From Trypanosoma brucei gambiense DAL972 (taxonomy: Eukaryota > Euglenozoa > Kinetoplastea > Trypanosomatida > Trypanosomatidae): a stretch of DNA of 64,000 nt. Positions 38,247 through 48,314 of this stretch are shown here, piece by piece. The DNA is taken from contig NC_026744.1 of NCBI RefSeq assembly GCF_000210295.1, positions 1,116,001 to 1,180,000 on the forward strand, read 5' to 3'. The translations under genes and the position numbers were made by a program. A model generated the notes under the pieces. The model was not told the origin of the DNA. It did not search any database and saw nothing but the letters and a program-made list of their open reading frames with translations. Numbering within the stretch: the stretch's first letter is position 1; every line of letters begins with the position of its first letter.

Positions 38247-40436
38247 ATGAATGATCGGCCACATTTTTATGAAGCACCAGACTTGATGGACGAGCACGGT
38301 GCACCCATAGTGTTTGATGATGTATATGCCGATTTATTATCTGTCGCAGTTGAGGAGAGTGCCGACGACGCATCGCGCCTCATCTGTGGGCTGGAAGCCG
38401 TGAGACCTGTTGACAATGAGATTCACTCAGTTGCTGACGAAGGAACCGAAAGTGAGGGGAGGCACGCTCTCGACGTATTACTTTATGAGTACGAGCACAT
38501 AAGGAATGCAATGAAACGTTGTGTTCGTGCGAGTCACGAGGTGCTTCGAAACTTGCAGCAAAAGCGTCATCGCATCGAACAGCAGGAACGCACCGTGCGG
38601 CGGCGCACAGAGCTCGCATCGTCGTCAACATCTTTCCCCATATTCAAACTTAACGTGGGTGGAATGCGATTTCATGTACAACGAGAAACGTTTCTTCAGT
38701 TTGACGTGACCCTCTTTCACGTGTTGTGTAATGAACAATTCGCTGTCCAGAAGGATGAATGTGGATATGTTTTCTTCGACCGTGACCCATGGTTATTCCG
38801 TGAACTACTGTTCCTTTTACGGGAGCGGAGGCAATGCTTAGTGGAAAACGAAGTAGCCTCCCCGCTGGTTCCGCCACAAGATCAACAGGGAGATATGCAA
38901 CATCACCGGCATCAGCGGCGGCCACAAGAACTGTATTCGGTAGGACAACGTAGATTGGCTGAATTGCCCCCCATTGAGCGCCAACGGCTGTTGGAAGAAG
39001 CGCGTTACTATGGTTTAAACGAACTCGTTGCGGAGCTTCTCACCAGGCAGTACGAGTGGCGGCACTGCGTATTTGGTCCTTTACCTTCCTTAGATTTAGC
39101 GCATGGATGCGACCAAGTCCAACCTCCTCTGCTCGCCAGTCTCCGTGAGTTTGAGTCGCAGCGATTAGAAGAAGGCGGACACACTCCGTTGCCACCGCCA
39201 CGATGCTGCTTTGCCTCTTCTGTCTTCCTGAATGGGAGTATGTACTTGTTCGGTGGCTTTGGCTCCGAAGGGGAAGTTATTGGGACTCTTTATCGGTTTC
39301 AGCTGAAGCCTGGTAGTATGTGCGAGGCTGGAGCGGAGATTGAAGGAAATGATAGTGGGAACTGTAGGGAACCGCATGGTGCCAATTCGGACGCGAAAGG
39401 AAGACATACAAGAGCCAATGCGTGTGTTCCTGGACGCCCATTCGTGTGGTATGACCTGGTTGAGCCGCATAGGGAAGGGAGACGAGGTGTTCCACCACCA
39501 CGTACCGGTCACGCTGCTGCTTCGTGGGGTAACTGCTTTGTGCTGGTGTTTTACGGTAACAACCTTTACCACCACTTGCGGGATGTTTGGATGTACCACA
39601 CTATTCAAAATGCGTGGTATGAGGTGAAAGTATGTGGGGCGGATGTTCCAGCCCGATCTGGGCATACCGTAACGGTTATGCAGGGTCGTTTTTATCTTTT
39701 CGGGGGGAAGGACCTCTTCCAGCGGGATGCCAGGTGTTTTGCGGATGTATACGAAGGGTTGTTTGACGCCGAAGGGATGGAGCTGACATGGAGATTGGCC
39801 TCTTCTTCGGGGGAAGTGCAACAGACGGATCGGCTGCGGCAACCACTCGCCGCTTGTGATGAGAACTGTGGAGAGCCGTGTGATGCTCCTTCTGCGGCGT
39901 ACCATAGTGCGGTTGAGTACAAGGGACGCTACATTATCGTGTATGGCGGTTTGCGTGATTCAGAGGGTATAACCAATGGGGGAAACCCGGGCGGCCTTCG
40001 TGGAAATATGGGTGTAGGGACTGCACCCGCTGCGTATGACACAAACTTACGCTTGTACGTCTTTGATACACTTGGAGGCACATGGCAGCGTGTGCAGACA
40101 CGTTGTGCCGAATCTAAGGATCAAATGGGTTCAGATATTCCTCTCACTGGTCACGTTGCCGTGCTCTGTCATGATGATATGTACGTAATGGGGTCGTATG
40201 ATTGCACGCACCACCAGCGTTTGGAAGTGTTTCGGCTTTCGCTGGTGACCCTCTTGTGGTGCCGAGTGCCAACAAGCGTGGCAGTAGGTCACATTCCTCC
40301 TTGTAGCCGTGCCCTGCCAAGCATTGTGCTGCTTCCCCCGACTGTCGAGGCACCACGTTCAGTGATAATGGTCTTTGGAGGTTATAACACTAACACCTGT
40401 CAATACCTCAATGACTCTTACCTTATCTCATTGTGA
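38247..40436 (+). CDS. T1/BTB-domain kelch-repeat protein
   Basis: A 729-residue protein. Residues about 130-192 form a KCTD-type T1/BTB domain: FKLNVGGMRFHVQRETF is the typical opening strand, followed by GYVFFDRDPWLFRELLFLLR. A short helical linker with EEARYYGLNELVAELL follows, as in KCTD proteins. From about 315 to the end come kelch repeats: MYLFGGFGSEGE, PPPRTGHAAA, ARSGHTVTV...FYLFGGKD, YHSAVEYKGRYIIVYGG, LTGHVAVLCHDDMYVMG and VIMVFGGYNTN, probably one complete propeller. In animals, BTB-kelch proteins usually act as cullin-3 substrate adaptors, but those carry the BTB-BACK arrangement. The T1-type BTB with kelch is a different arrangement, so that role is only a hypothesis. The frame starts upstream at a TTG. 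ATG 38247 is used. Confidence 0.85.
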   Translation: MNDRPHFYEAPDLMDEHGAPIVFDDVYADLLSVAVEESADDASRLICGLEAVRPVDNEIHSVADEGTESEGRHALDVLLYEYEHIRNAMKRCVRASHEVLRNLQQKRHRIEQQERTVRRRTELASSSTSFPIFKLNVGGMRFHVQRETFLQFDVTLFHVLCNEQFAVQKDECGYVFFDRDPWLFRELLFLLRERRQCLVENEVASPLVPPQDQQGDMQHHRHQRRPQELYSVGQRRLAELPPIERQRLLEEARYYGLNELVAELLTRQYEWRHCVFGPLPSLDLAHGCDQVQPPLLASLREFESQRLEEGGHTPLPPPRCCFASSVFLNGSMYLFGGFGSEGEVIGTLYRFQLKPGSMCEAGAEIEGNDSGNCREPHGANSDAKGRHTRANACVPGRPFVWYDLVEPHREGRRGVPPPRTGHAAASWGNCFVLVFYGNNLYHHLRDVWMYHTIQNAWYEVKVCGADVPARSGHTVTVMQGRFYLFGGKDLFQRDARCFADVYEGLFDAEGMELTWRLASSSGEVQQTDRLRQPLAACDENCGEPCDAPSAAYHSAVEYKGRYIIVYGGLRDSEGITNGGNPGGLRGNMGVGTAPAAYDTNLRLYVFDTLGGTWQRVQTRCAESKDQMGSDIPLTGHVAVLCHDDMYVMGSYDCTHHQRLEVFRLSLVTLLWCRVPTSVAVGHIPPCSRALPSIVLLPPTVEAPRSVIMVFGGYNTNTCQYLNDSYLISL

Positions 40437-41069
40437 TGTGATTGCCGACAACTTACCGTGGGTGGAGGCTGTAGTAGAGTGCTGATTTTGACATTCATTC
40501 TCATTTGTGCCATCTTGTTCATCGGTGGTGCTGCTATCATTCGAAAGGTTTGTTGTCCGTGCGTCATGTGTGAGGACCGGAGGCTGTTTTGGCGATTACT
40601 CTGCGTTGGGAAAATCACAAAAGTGGAAGGGGATATTTCTTGATTTGTATCTCTCTTCATTTCCTATTGGCATGGATTTGTTCTTGCACTTGAGGGGGAG
40701 GGGGTGTTGGTCCTCTGCAGCCGCATTTCTTCCTTTTGATGACCAAAACTGCGTCGACCGTGCCCGACGTACGCTTCCGCCCCTCCTTTCCTTTTCTATG
40801 TTTGTGAGGTGGCTATTCCCCCCCCCCCCTCCGTTGCGTAGCGCTTGTTAACCTCATTACCTTTTGCTTGGCGTGACGCCAACTAATCGTTCCACCTAAT
40901 TTTTTTGTTATTGCGGAACTTGTTTTACTCTCCGCTCATTTCTTGCGGTATATTGTTATTTTGTTGGGGGCGTTGTTGCCCATTTATCGTCGTCTTTTAT
41001 TTCCTTTCGTCGTTTACGTTATCCTCAGGAGCACCGAGTTTGTACCTTTGTACCGCTTAGATTTTAGAG
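40437..41069. other. Spacer between genes 15 and 16
   Basis: No gene seen. Contains a C10 run near 40819-40828 and T-rich sequence leading into the splice signal. An ATG frame near 40500 is not protein-like beyond a hydrophobic run. Confidence 0.6.
40979..41028 (+). promoter_or_regulatory. Inferred trans-splice acceptor
   Basis: T/C-rich tract with AG at 41027-41028, 41 bases before ATG 41070, no ATG between. Confidence 0.6.
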
Positions 41070-43247
41070 ATGGCAGCTAACCGAAGTATATTTCTTTTTG
41101 TAGCGGAGGGATGTACACTGTGGGTACCGACACATGTACCAAATGAGAATGAGAACCAACCGGTCCACATGCTCAACTACGCAAGTCCACGCGAACTTTC
41201 ACGCTCTTTTCGCCTGTTTGATGAACCCATTCAACTTGTCGACGATCCCGTTGCCGCCGCTCGCATTAGCGGTGCCATGACGCCAGCTGACGTAATTAAA
41301 GCTGTTAATGAGTTCCGTCGTGCATGTGCGGAGGATCATGACCTTCTCATGAAGAAGTGTTACAATTCCAATAAGCAGGTATCATCCGAGGTGCAGTTAG
41401 CTCCGCAGGCTTCTACCGGCCCAGCTCCGCAACCGCTGCTGACCAACACCATGGGTACCACAGGATCATATGGCGCTAGTCCGAATACTGGTGTTAGTAC
41501 TCCCACTCCACTTACCAACCAGGCACTGCTGCTGATGATTTTGCAACAGCAACAGCAACATCAGGCGGCAATGCTTTCTCAACCGTCGCCGCTACATCAA
41601 CCTCCCCCGATGAGTTTTAACAACCCATCCCTGATGGGTAGCGTCCCGCCTCCGATGGGTACTGGCGTGAATATGCCCATGGACAACCGTGGAATGGTGG
41701 CTCCACCCGTCCCTATGCCGTACGGTACACCATATTACATGATGAACCAACCGGTTTGTGGAGCTGGACTTATGCCACCACCAATACAGTATGGTGGCTC
41801 CGCGTACGGCAAAGGTGGCCGAGGTTTAGGCAGGGGTGCCAGAGGCGGTCGCGGTGGAAACGCTCACTGGTCGTTGTCGCCGTATGCGCGCAGTGAACCG
41901 GATCCACTGCCGCCCCTTGCCAACATACCACCGGACGTGTACGAAAACTATGTGAGAGGGGGCAGAGAACTTGTTTGTGCCACGATGCCGGGGCCACGTT
42001 GCACTGCCTGGGCACGGGAGCACACGGTGCCTACGAATAGAAGAGACACGCGCTATGTACATTGCCGAGGTGGTGTAGTGCTCATATTGAAGGCAAAGGC
42101 TTCGGATATAGAAAATAGCAAACCAGTGGAGCTCATTGATCAGCAGGTGTGCGCACACTTTGTTATTCATGGTTACTGCTCCCGCAACAACTGCATGCAC
42201 CGACACTATACTGAACAGCAGTTGCGCGAGTTAATCGCCTCAAAAATTACAGAATTACGGGCTCTCACGAAATCCCAGCGGCAGAACCTTAGCATGGCGT
42301 TGCTTGAAAAAGAAAGAAGATCCTCTGTGGCAGGCCACGACGCGCGAGGTCTTCGTTCGGGTGGACACGGCGAGAACACCGGGAAGAACGATGAGGTGCT
42401 GAGGGATGCGGGGCCGTCAGTCCGTTCTCCCACTTCACTCCCAACACCACACTTGCAGTCGTTTAGTGGACATGCGGTTGCTGCTGCTGGTGGCTCTACC
42501 CATTCTGGTGGTGGGAATAACAGCAAAGCGAGGATAAGTGGCAAGTTCCTCAGCGGCGGCGTGGAGCGCGAGAGTGGCGACAGGGGACGTGGGGTCTCGA
42601 ACTCTTCCCCTTCTCCACTAGAACCGGAAAAACAAGGACGTAAGCCCATGCACACGGTAGAAATTGGTGTTACAGACAGCAATAGCGATAACGGTGGCGA
42701 TGACAATGACCTATTTACCGGATCGAACCGTTCCTCAACTGCCTCTGCCATGTCGGAAGGAGGTTTGGATATCTCGGTCGATAACGTTACGGCCGGGTCA
42801 AAAACGGCTCCGGACGAAATATCGGAAGCGAGCAAGGCAGCGTCACCAGCGGAGTCAAATATCCCCCCTGAGGTACCCTCCGAGCTACCACAGGTTCAAG
42901 TGAATGGTATGGAAGTACCACACAATGAGGAGGGTGAGAGCGAAAACAAAGAGAGTTGTGAGAGCGGCACTAAAGAGGAGGGTGAGAAATCAGACCCCGT
43001 TCCCTCAACGTGTGCGGAGGTGAACAAGGTGCAAACAAAGGCAAGGCGGGGCCGCCGTGTTAAGGACAGTGAGGAAAACACTGGAGAGGTCGCCGAGAAT
43101 GCAGCAGAGGCAGAGGAAGCGGCTCCTGTAGGAGAGGGGGAGGAGGATACCAAGAAAGGTAAGACCAAAGGAAGTACAGCGGCTGCGAAGCGGTCCCGCT
43201 CCACCCCGTCGAAACCCTCTGCAACGAAAAAGAGGGAACGAAAATAG
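41070..43247 (+). CDS. CCCH zinc-finger, RGG-box protein
   Basis: A 725-residue protein. One CCCH zinc finger at about 360-380 has spacing C-x8-C-x4-C-x3-H (CAHFVIHGYCSRNNCMHRH), the RNA-binding type. A Gly/Arg patch at about 247-264 (GRGLGRGARGGRGG) precedes it. A Gln/His tract at about 157-166 and Pro/Met-rich repeats (PPMGTG, PPPI) fill residues 130-240. The C-terminal 300 residues are highly charged, Ser/Glu/Lys rich and apparently disordered, ending in a basic Lys/Arg/Ser-Pro tail. Trypanosomatids control expression largely after transcription, and single CCCH proteins with RGG or Q-rich parts are typical mRNA regulators, so a role in mRNA fate is a reasonable inference. The N-terminal ~100 residues look folded. 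Starts at ATG 41070. Confidence 0.85.
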   Translation: MAANRSIFLFVAEGCTLWVPTHVPNENENQPVHMLNYASPRELSRSFRLFDEPIQLVDDPVAAARISGAMTPADVIKAVNEFRRACAEDHDLLMKKCYNSNKQVSSEVQLAPQASTGPAPQPLLTNTMGTTGSYGASPNTGVSTPTPLTNQALLLMILQQQQQHQAAMLSQPSPLHQPPPMSFNNPSLMGSVPPPMGTGVNMPMDNRGMVAPPVPMPYGTPYYMMNQPVCGAGLMPPPIQYGGSAYGKGGRGLGRGARGGRGGNAHWSLSPYARSEPDPLPPLANIPPDVYENYVRGGRELVCATMPGPRCTAWAREHTVPTNRRDTRYVHCRGGVVLILKAKASDIENSKPVELIDQQVCAHFVIHGYCSRNNCMHRHYTEQQLRELIASKITELRALTKSQRQNLSMALLEKERRSSVAGHDARGLRSGGHGENTGKNDEVLRDAGPSVRSPTSLPTPHLQSFSGHAVAAAGGSTHSGGGNNSKARISGKFLSGGVERESGDRGRGVSNSSPSPLEPEKQGRKPMHTVEIGVTDSNSDNGGDDNDLFTGSNRSSTASAMSEGGLDISVDNVTAGSKTAPDEISEASKAASPAESNIPPEVPSELPQVQVNGMEVPHNEEGESENKESCESGTKEEGEKSDPVPSTCAEVNKVQTKARRGRRVKDSEENTGEVAENAAEAEEAAPVGEGEEDTKKGKTKGSTAAAKRSRSTPSKPSATKKRERK

Positions 43248-44927
43248 AAGAGGAAGCAGTGTGTCTGGGCGAGCACAGTACTTAAGACGTATGTGAATCG
43301 GGAAAGGGGTAAATTAGGAGTCTGACAGAAGTGCACATGCGACTCCACCGGTTCTGTTTTTGCTTACTTAATTGTTATTGTTATATATTATATACATATA
43401 CATATATATATGTGTATTCAGCATCTTCGTTTAACCAATAAGGTCAGAAGCACGTATGCATATATGTAAATAAATATGATGATTTGTATTTTTTCGAATA
43501 AAATGTACCTAAACACAGGTGCATGCCTGACTGCGTCTATATATGCGTATCAACGTGCGGGGTGCAGCATCATCCCTCTTTGTTTCTCCCACTCTTGAGC
43601 ATATGTGTCCGTGCGCGAGGACAAAGAAGATGAGTGCAGGAGGAAGAGGACACGCAGAGGGTCGTGTGATTGCCAGCTCACGAGGCGAGTTACCGGAGGG
43701 TGAACAAAATGGTCGAAATAAGCGTAGAATTCGGAAAGTTGTCGGGCATTGACGTAGGTATTTGGCTGGGTAATGTTTTATGTTTGTTTGTTCTGGATGG
43801 GGGGAGGGGAGAAATGGGAAGGGGGAGTGTGTCTTACTGTGCTTATGCTTCTCTGTTTCTTCGCGTGTGTGGCCCCTGTTTGTGAGCTTGTAGCTAGGAA
43901 TAATGAATTGGGGCGCTACGGGGTGAGGAAGTAGTGACGGGAAAAGGATGTGAAAGAAAAGGTGATCACAAGATGGTTGCCGCACCGCAGCGCCATCAGA
44001 TGCACACGTGCAATAGCTGAAAATGGAATACAAGAGTATATGCTTAACTAAGAAAAGTAAGCAGCACGTGTGACCCCGGAAGACATTTGCGCTGCCTTGC
44101 TCACCTTTTTTTTTTCGTAGTCGTGGGGTGCACCCCTATTGTTGCACCATTGTAAGAAATATTTTTTACGTGTATTTGTGCGTGTGTGTGTGAGAGAGAA
44201 AGTATGTGTGACGTGAGAGCGGAAGGTTAGTAAAGATGAGGTGGTGGTGGCAGGTTATGTTGGTCGTCGGTACGGTTCAAAGTGAAATAAGCAGAAAAGC
44301 AAAATATCAACAGAAAAGAAGAGGGAAAATATAATGAAGTAACGGCGTGAGGTAAAGAAGGATAACAAGGTTTTGCGCTCGGTGGTTTGATTGTTTGTCT
44401 CCACCCGCCACCCATTCCTTTCTCTCCTTCTTTTCCCCTGGTTTTGAGTTGGTTATGTGTGTGTGTGTGTGCCTCTTTGTTGTCTTTCTTATTACAAATA
44501 TTACCATTATCATTACTGTCGCCGGTACTATAAATGTGTTTATCGTTACTATAATTTAATATTTTACTACTATTGTCGTTTCGTTATCATAATTGTTGTG
44601 GTTACTCAAAACGATACTAATAACCGGGGCCATTCGCATATGCAAACATATGCATCTACACATCAACAAGCGCCCCACGTTTTGCGAATGCAAGAAACGC
44701 AAAACACAAGCAAACACACACAGAAAAAACAAATGCATACCGAATCTGAATCAAATCCACACGTATATGGGCTGTTGACAATAGAGAAGGCAAAAGGAAG
44801 GAAATGTTAAGAGAGGAAATACATGTGTCTCACTTGATACATAAGCGCAAGTGAAACTCAAAAATGGGGCGGACGTATGAGGACGTTGCCAGGCATCTAC
44901 GCATTACTGTGCGTGGCGTCCCGATGA

Positions 44928-44963
44928 ATATATATATGTATATATATATATATACATATATAT
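44928..44963. repeat. Imperfect (AT)n run
   Basis: Alternating AT interrupted by GT and AC, forming a near-palindrome. Confidence 0.85.
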
Positions 44964-45586
44964 CGAACCTTTTTCATCGCGCGACTGAGAGGTGGAGCAC
45001 GAAGGAAAGTCAATGTGGACCTGCATCAGTTGACTCATGAGGAAAATGCAGCCTAGAAGAAATGGCGTCCTTTTTTTGGGGGGGGGGTTGTGGGAAGAGA
45101 CGACGTGAGAGATAGTGAGGGAAAGGGGGATATGCAAGCATCGATGGTGTGGCACCACAGACTTTTGATATGCTTCCACTGAACTACAAGCCGTGGTCAT
45201 TTATTCTGCTCTGCTCGTTACCTTCTGCCTATTCCAACGCCTTGGGTTACTCATTGGTTTTGCTGTCGCTACGGTGGCTACCACGTGCACGTGCAAGCAT
45301 TTATAGTGCCCACTTAAGCCCTACTGCGGTAACAGAGAGAGGGAAGAAAAGGGAAATTGGAGGTTGAAGCATGTGCTTGTGAACAAATTTCATTGATCCC
45401 GTACCCCGATATTGTTTGAAGTTTGTTTCAGTGTGGTTCCCTCAATATTTTTCATTGGTGTGTGTGTGGGGGGATATGGCGCCGCTCAGATTAATTGGCG
45501 ACATGAAGTAGCACATGTGCGAGTGGAAGATGCGGGGTCACAACTTCCGTATGTTTGAAAAAATATGTCGTTATAAAGGTGTCACT

Positions 45587-45652
45587 ATTTGTTTTTCGGT
45601 CTTATTTTCTCTTTACTTCCAAATGGCAACCCTCTTTTTTTTTTTCGGATAG
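45587..45652 (+). promoter_or_regulatory. Inferred trans-splice acceptor
   Basis: T/C tract ending in a T12 run, then AG at 45651-45652. The 135 bases to ATG 45788 hold no ATG. Confidence 0.6.
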
Positions 45653-45787
45653 TTGCCCTATATCAATTTTAAAAGGCATCTATCGCGTAACACCCAGTTG
45701 TGGCGGTGTGCTCTTATCGTAACATAGTACAATCAGATACTACACGCTAGTAAACAAAAAAAAAAAGAAATACAAAAGAGGAGGGAA

Positions 45788-47344
45788 ATGTACCGACGCG
45801 CCGTTGCTGCTGCCATACCCGCCGTCACTGCCAAGAATGCACGGTCAATCTCGCAGTACAACTTTGGTCAGAACCCCCTGACTGAGTCGTGGTCACCGAC
45901 TGGCCGCTCAACTCCCGCGGCAGCCGGTTCTGCTGCGCAGTCAGCTGGCATTGGTGAGGCGAAGACGACGCTACTCCCTAATGGAACCCGAATCATCACG
46001 CAGCAGCGAGGTGGTCCTGTGGTGTCAATCGGCGCCTATATTCTTGCGGGTCCTGCTTACGATCCAGTTGGCTGTCCGGGCCTTCATCATCTGATGCATA
46101 CCGCACTCACGACAAGCAACTACAATAACTCACTCTTCCAACTGGACCGCAGTATTCGCAGTACTGGTGCTTCGTTCTCTCACTTTGAGAAAGATAAGTA
46201 CTACATCGGGCTTCGACTTGATGCTCGTGTTGACATGTGGAAGAGTAATACAAGCGGTGCAACAAGCGATGCGAAGCGGTTTGATCTTAACCTCTTACAA
46301 GATACAATATTCACCGCGATTTCTGCTCCAAGATTCCACGAACCGGATTTGGAGCGCTTTCGGGACACAATTGATAACAACCTGAAGGAGTTACGTTGGC
46401 AGCGCCCAGCGCAGTATGCTATTCAACAACTTGAAACCGTTGCATTTTACAAGGAGCCGCTGGGTAACCCCCGCCACGTTCCAGAGTGGAGTAACGGGCG
46501 CATTGCAAGCAAGGCTTTGCTCGATCAGTATGCCAGATATGTAACTCCAGATCGTGTCGTTGTTGCCGGTGTCAATATGGAGCACGATGAACTCGTCGCC
46601 GAGTATGAAAGCAACCCATATCCGCATTCTAGCAACGCCCCGCACCACGCCGCGTTTGCCAAGGGTCTGGGCAAACCTGCTTTTGACATCACGAATGAAC
46701 ACTCCCAGTACAGCGGCGGTGAACTCCACGAACACGAAGACCGGCCAAAGGAAATGTGTACGAAACCAGATATGGACACCGAGACCGCCATTGCAGTCGG
46801 TTATCTTGCGTTTGGTCGCTCCAAAACGTCCTTGCAGCGCTATGCGGCCACTCTTGTTTACCAACAGCTGTTCAACATAGTCATCCACGACAGTTTACGC
46901 TACGAGCAAGATGTCGTGCTGGACGGTGTGCGATCGTTTTACCTACCGTATCACTCTGCTGGACTTGTGGGATTCACCGCTATAACCTCGCCAGAAAATG
47001 CTGTGCCGCTGGTTAAAGCGACAATGAAGGGCATTCAGAACGTGAAATTTGATAATGCAGCACTATTGGAAGCAGCCAAGCACCGCGCTGCGGTTGAACT
47101 AACAAGTCAGTGCTGGGATTCGTCTCGCGACATATGTGACTATCTGGGCACAAGTTTGTCTCTTGACGCCAAGGCTTCCAACTCAACACAATACTTAAAT
47201 CCCTCAGAGGTGCTAGCGGCTGTTCGCAACGTCACAGCCAGTGAGTTGAAAGAAGTGAAAGAGTGCATGATGGGCTCAAAACCCTCACTGTTTGGGCACG
47301 GGGAGATGTTGGCCTTCCCTTCACTCCGTCAGTTGGGAGCGTAA
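45788..47344 (+). CDS. Cytochrome bc1 complex core protein 2-like (M16 peptidase fold, inactive)
   Basis: A 518-residue M16-family protein with a mitochondrial-type presequence (MYRRAVAAAIPAVTAKNARS). The fold starts near residue 58 with KTTLLPNGTRIITQQRGG and SIGAYILAGPAYDP. The peptidase zinc motif HxxEH is not intact: the aligned segment reads H101-L-M-H104-T after GLH, so the catalytic Glu and second His are replaced. The sequence around it (HHLMHTALTTSN...TGASFSHFEKDKYYIGL) resembles core 2/UQCRC2, which likewise lacks the motif. The Gly-rich loop of the alpha subunit of mitochondrial processing peptidase is not seen. The C-terminal M16 half (AKHRAAVELTSQCWDSSRD) is present. It is likely a structural subunit of respiratory complex III in the inner membrane. 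MPP-alpha is the alternative. Confidence 0.8.
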   Translation: MYRRAVAAAIPAVTAKNARSISQYNFGQNPLTESWSPTGRSTPAAAGSAAQSAGIGEAKTTLLPNGTRIITQQRGGPVVSIGAYILAGPAYDPVGCPGLHHLMHTALTTSNYNNSLFQLDRSIRSTGASFSHFEKDKYYIGLRLDARVDMWKSNTSGATSDAKRFDLNLLQDTIFTAISAPRFHEPDLERFRDTIDNNLKELRWQRPAQYAIQQLETVAFYKEPLGNPRHVPEWSNGRIASKALLDQYARYVTPDRVVVAGVNMEHDELVAEYESNPYPHSSNAPHHAAFAKGLGKPAFDITNEHSQYSGGELHEHEDRPKEMCTKPDMDTETAIAVGYLAFGRSKTSLQRYAATLVYQQLFNIVIHDSLRYEQDVVLDGVRSFYLPYHSAGLVGFTAITSPENAVPLVKATMKGIQNVKFDNAALLEAAKHRAAVELTSQCWDSSRDICDYLGTSLSLDAKASNSTQYLNPSEVLAAVRNVTASELKEVKECMMGSKPSLFGHGEMLAFPSLRQLGA

Positions 47345-47982
47345 TTACTTTTATTTGTTAGCTAACACATTATTTACCCTCTTTCATTATTATTATTATT
47401 TTTATTTACGAATACAGATAAACATGAATAATATATATGTTTTTAGTTAACGCACACTAGTTTGTGTTGCGTAGAGGTGTATGTGTAGCACCTGGCTGGT
47501 TGGGGTAATGGATTAGAAAAAATTGTGAGTTGCTCCATTTAAGTGTGATTAAGGAATAGGGGCGTGGAAAAAAACAAAAGAAAGTAAGTAGGACGGAGGG
47601 ATGGTAGTTAGTAGATGTATAGATCTTCGACAGGTGAGGGAAAGGGTGCGGAAGTCATGTTTTAACTGGCCGCGTATGCCTGTTTAACTTAAACAGATGG
47701 TCTGTTGTTTTTTTTTTTGCACGCCTACCCGCTCCAAGAGGCGAATGATTTTTTTTTCCGAAATAGTCTCACGAATGTGTGCGCGTGTGTTTGTGTGTGT
47801 GTAGGGAACTGATGTGGTATTCTGTGGGGTGCCCCAAGTCCTGATTAACGTCTGGGAAAGCAAAAGTGGATGAACGTATTGAACACCGTTCTTAGTGCAC
47901 TACTTCCATGTACTCCCGCTTGTGGGCGTATGTATGGTGTGGAGGTGTGTGTGTGTGTGTATGCAGGGGTGTCTGTGGATAC

Positions 47983-48000
47983 ATATATATATATATATAT
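47983..48000. repeat. (AT)n microsatellite
   Basis: Short uninterrupted AT alternation in the spacer. Confidence 0.9.
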
Positions 48001-48141
48001 GTGGGATGTGCTGGATATGTTCCCCTCCTTGACATGAATATGTTATTTCTTGTTTAACCTTTGTTGCCCAATTTAATTTAACTTGCTTGATTGCATTACT
48101 TCCATGCTGTTTCCCACCCCTCCCCCCACACGCGCACTGCC

Positions 48142-48194
48142 TTTATCCACTTCTTTACTCGTCCTCTCCTTTCCTTTATCACCGTTATGATTAG
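48142..48194 (+). promoter_or_regulatory. Inferred trans-splice acceptor
   Basis: C/T-rich tract (CTTTACTCGTCCTCTCCTTT within it), then AG at 48193-48194. The 120-base leader has no ATG before 48315. Confidence 0.5.
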
Positions 48195-48314
48195 TCCACC
48201 GCCTGTCTGCAACTCTGCAAAGTGGTCAGGAGCGCTGGAACGTGTAGGAAGCAGGCGCGCGAGAAGGGGACGATTAAAACCAACGTTTTTTGTGTCTCCC
48301 ATCCTGAAGAGCAA

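Larger units (their letters stand above)
43248..45787. other. 2.5-kb spacer, the longest in the window
   Basis: No gene that I can support on either strand. Contains AT-rich palindromic stretches (43383-43412 and 44928-44963), TG/CA repeats and T runs. The minus-strand frame at 43509-44033 and the plus-strand frame at 45149-45367 are rejected. It probably holds a long 3' UTR of the CCCH gene, a natural place for regulatory elements, or an unrecognised non-coding gene. Confidence 0.5.
47345..48314. other. Spacer between genes 17 and 18
   Basis: No gene seen. Contains T11 near 47709-47719, TG repeats near 47790-47803 and 47945-47960, and (AT)n at 47983-48000. Confidence 0.6.

Noticed and set aside
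39165..39905. Minus-strand frame of 246 codons inside the kelch gene
   Set aside because: Shadow of the + strand kelch coding sequence, which has clear domain content.
42206..42835. Minus-strand frame of 209 codons inside the CCCH gene
   Set aside because: Antisense shadow of the Ser/Glu-rich tail, with no motif of its own.
43509..44033. Minus-strand frame of 174 codons
   Set aside because: Wrong strand for the array and composed of Pro/Ser/His/Phe-rich sequence without structure.
45149..45367. Plus-strand frame of 72 codons in the long gap
   Set aside because: Starts at a non-ATG codon and has no recognisable features.
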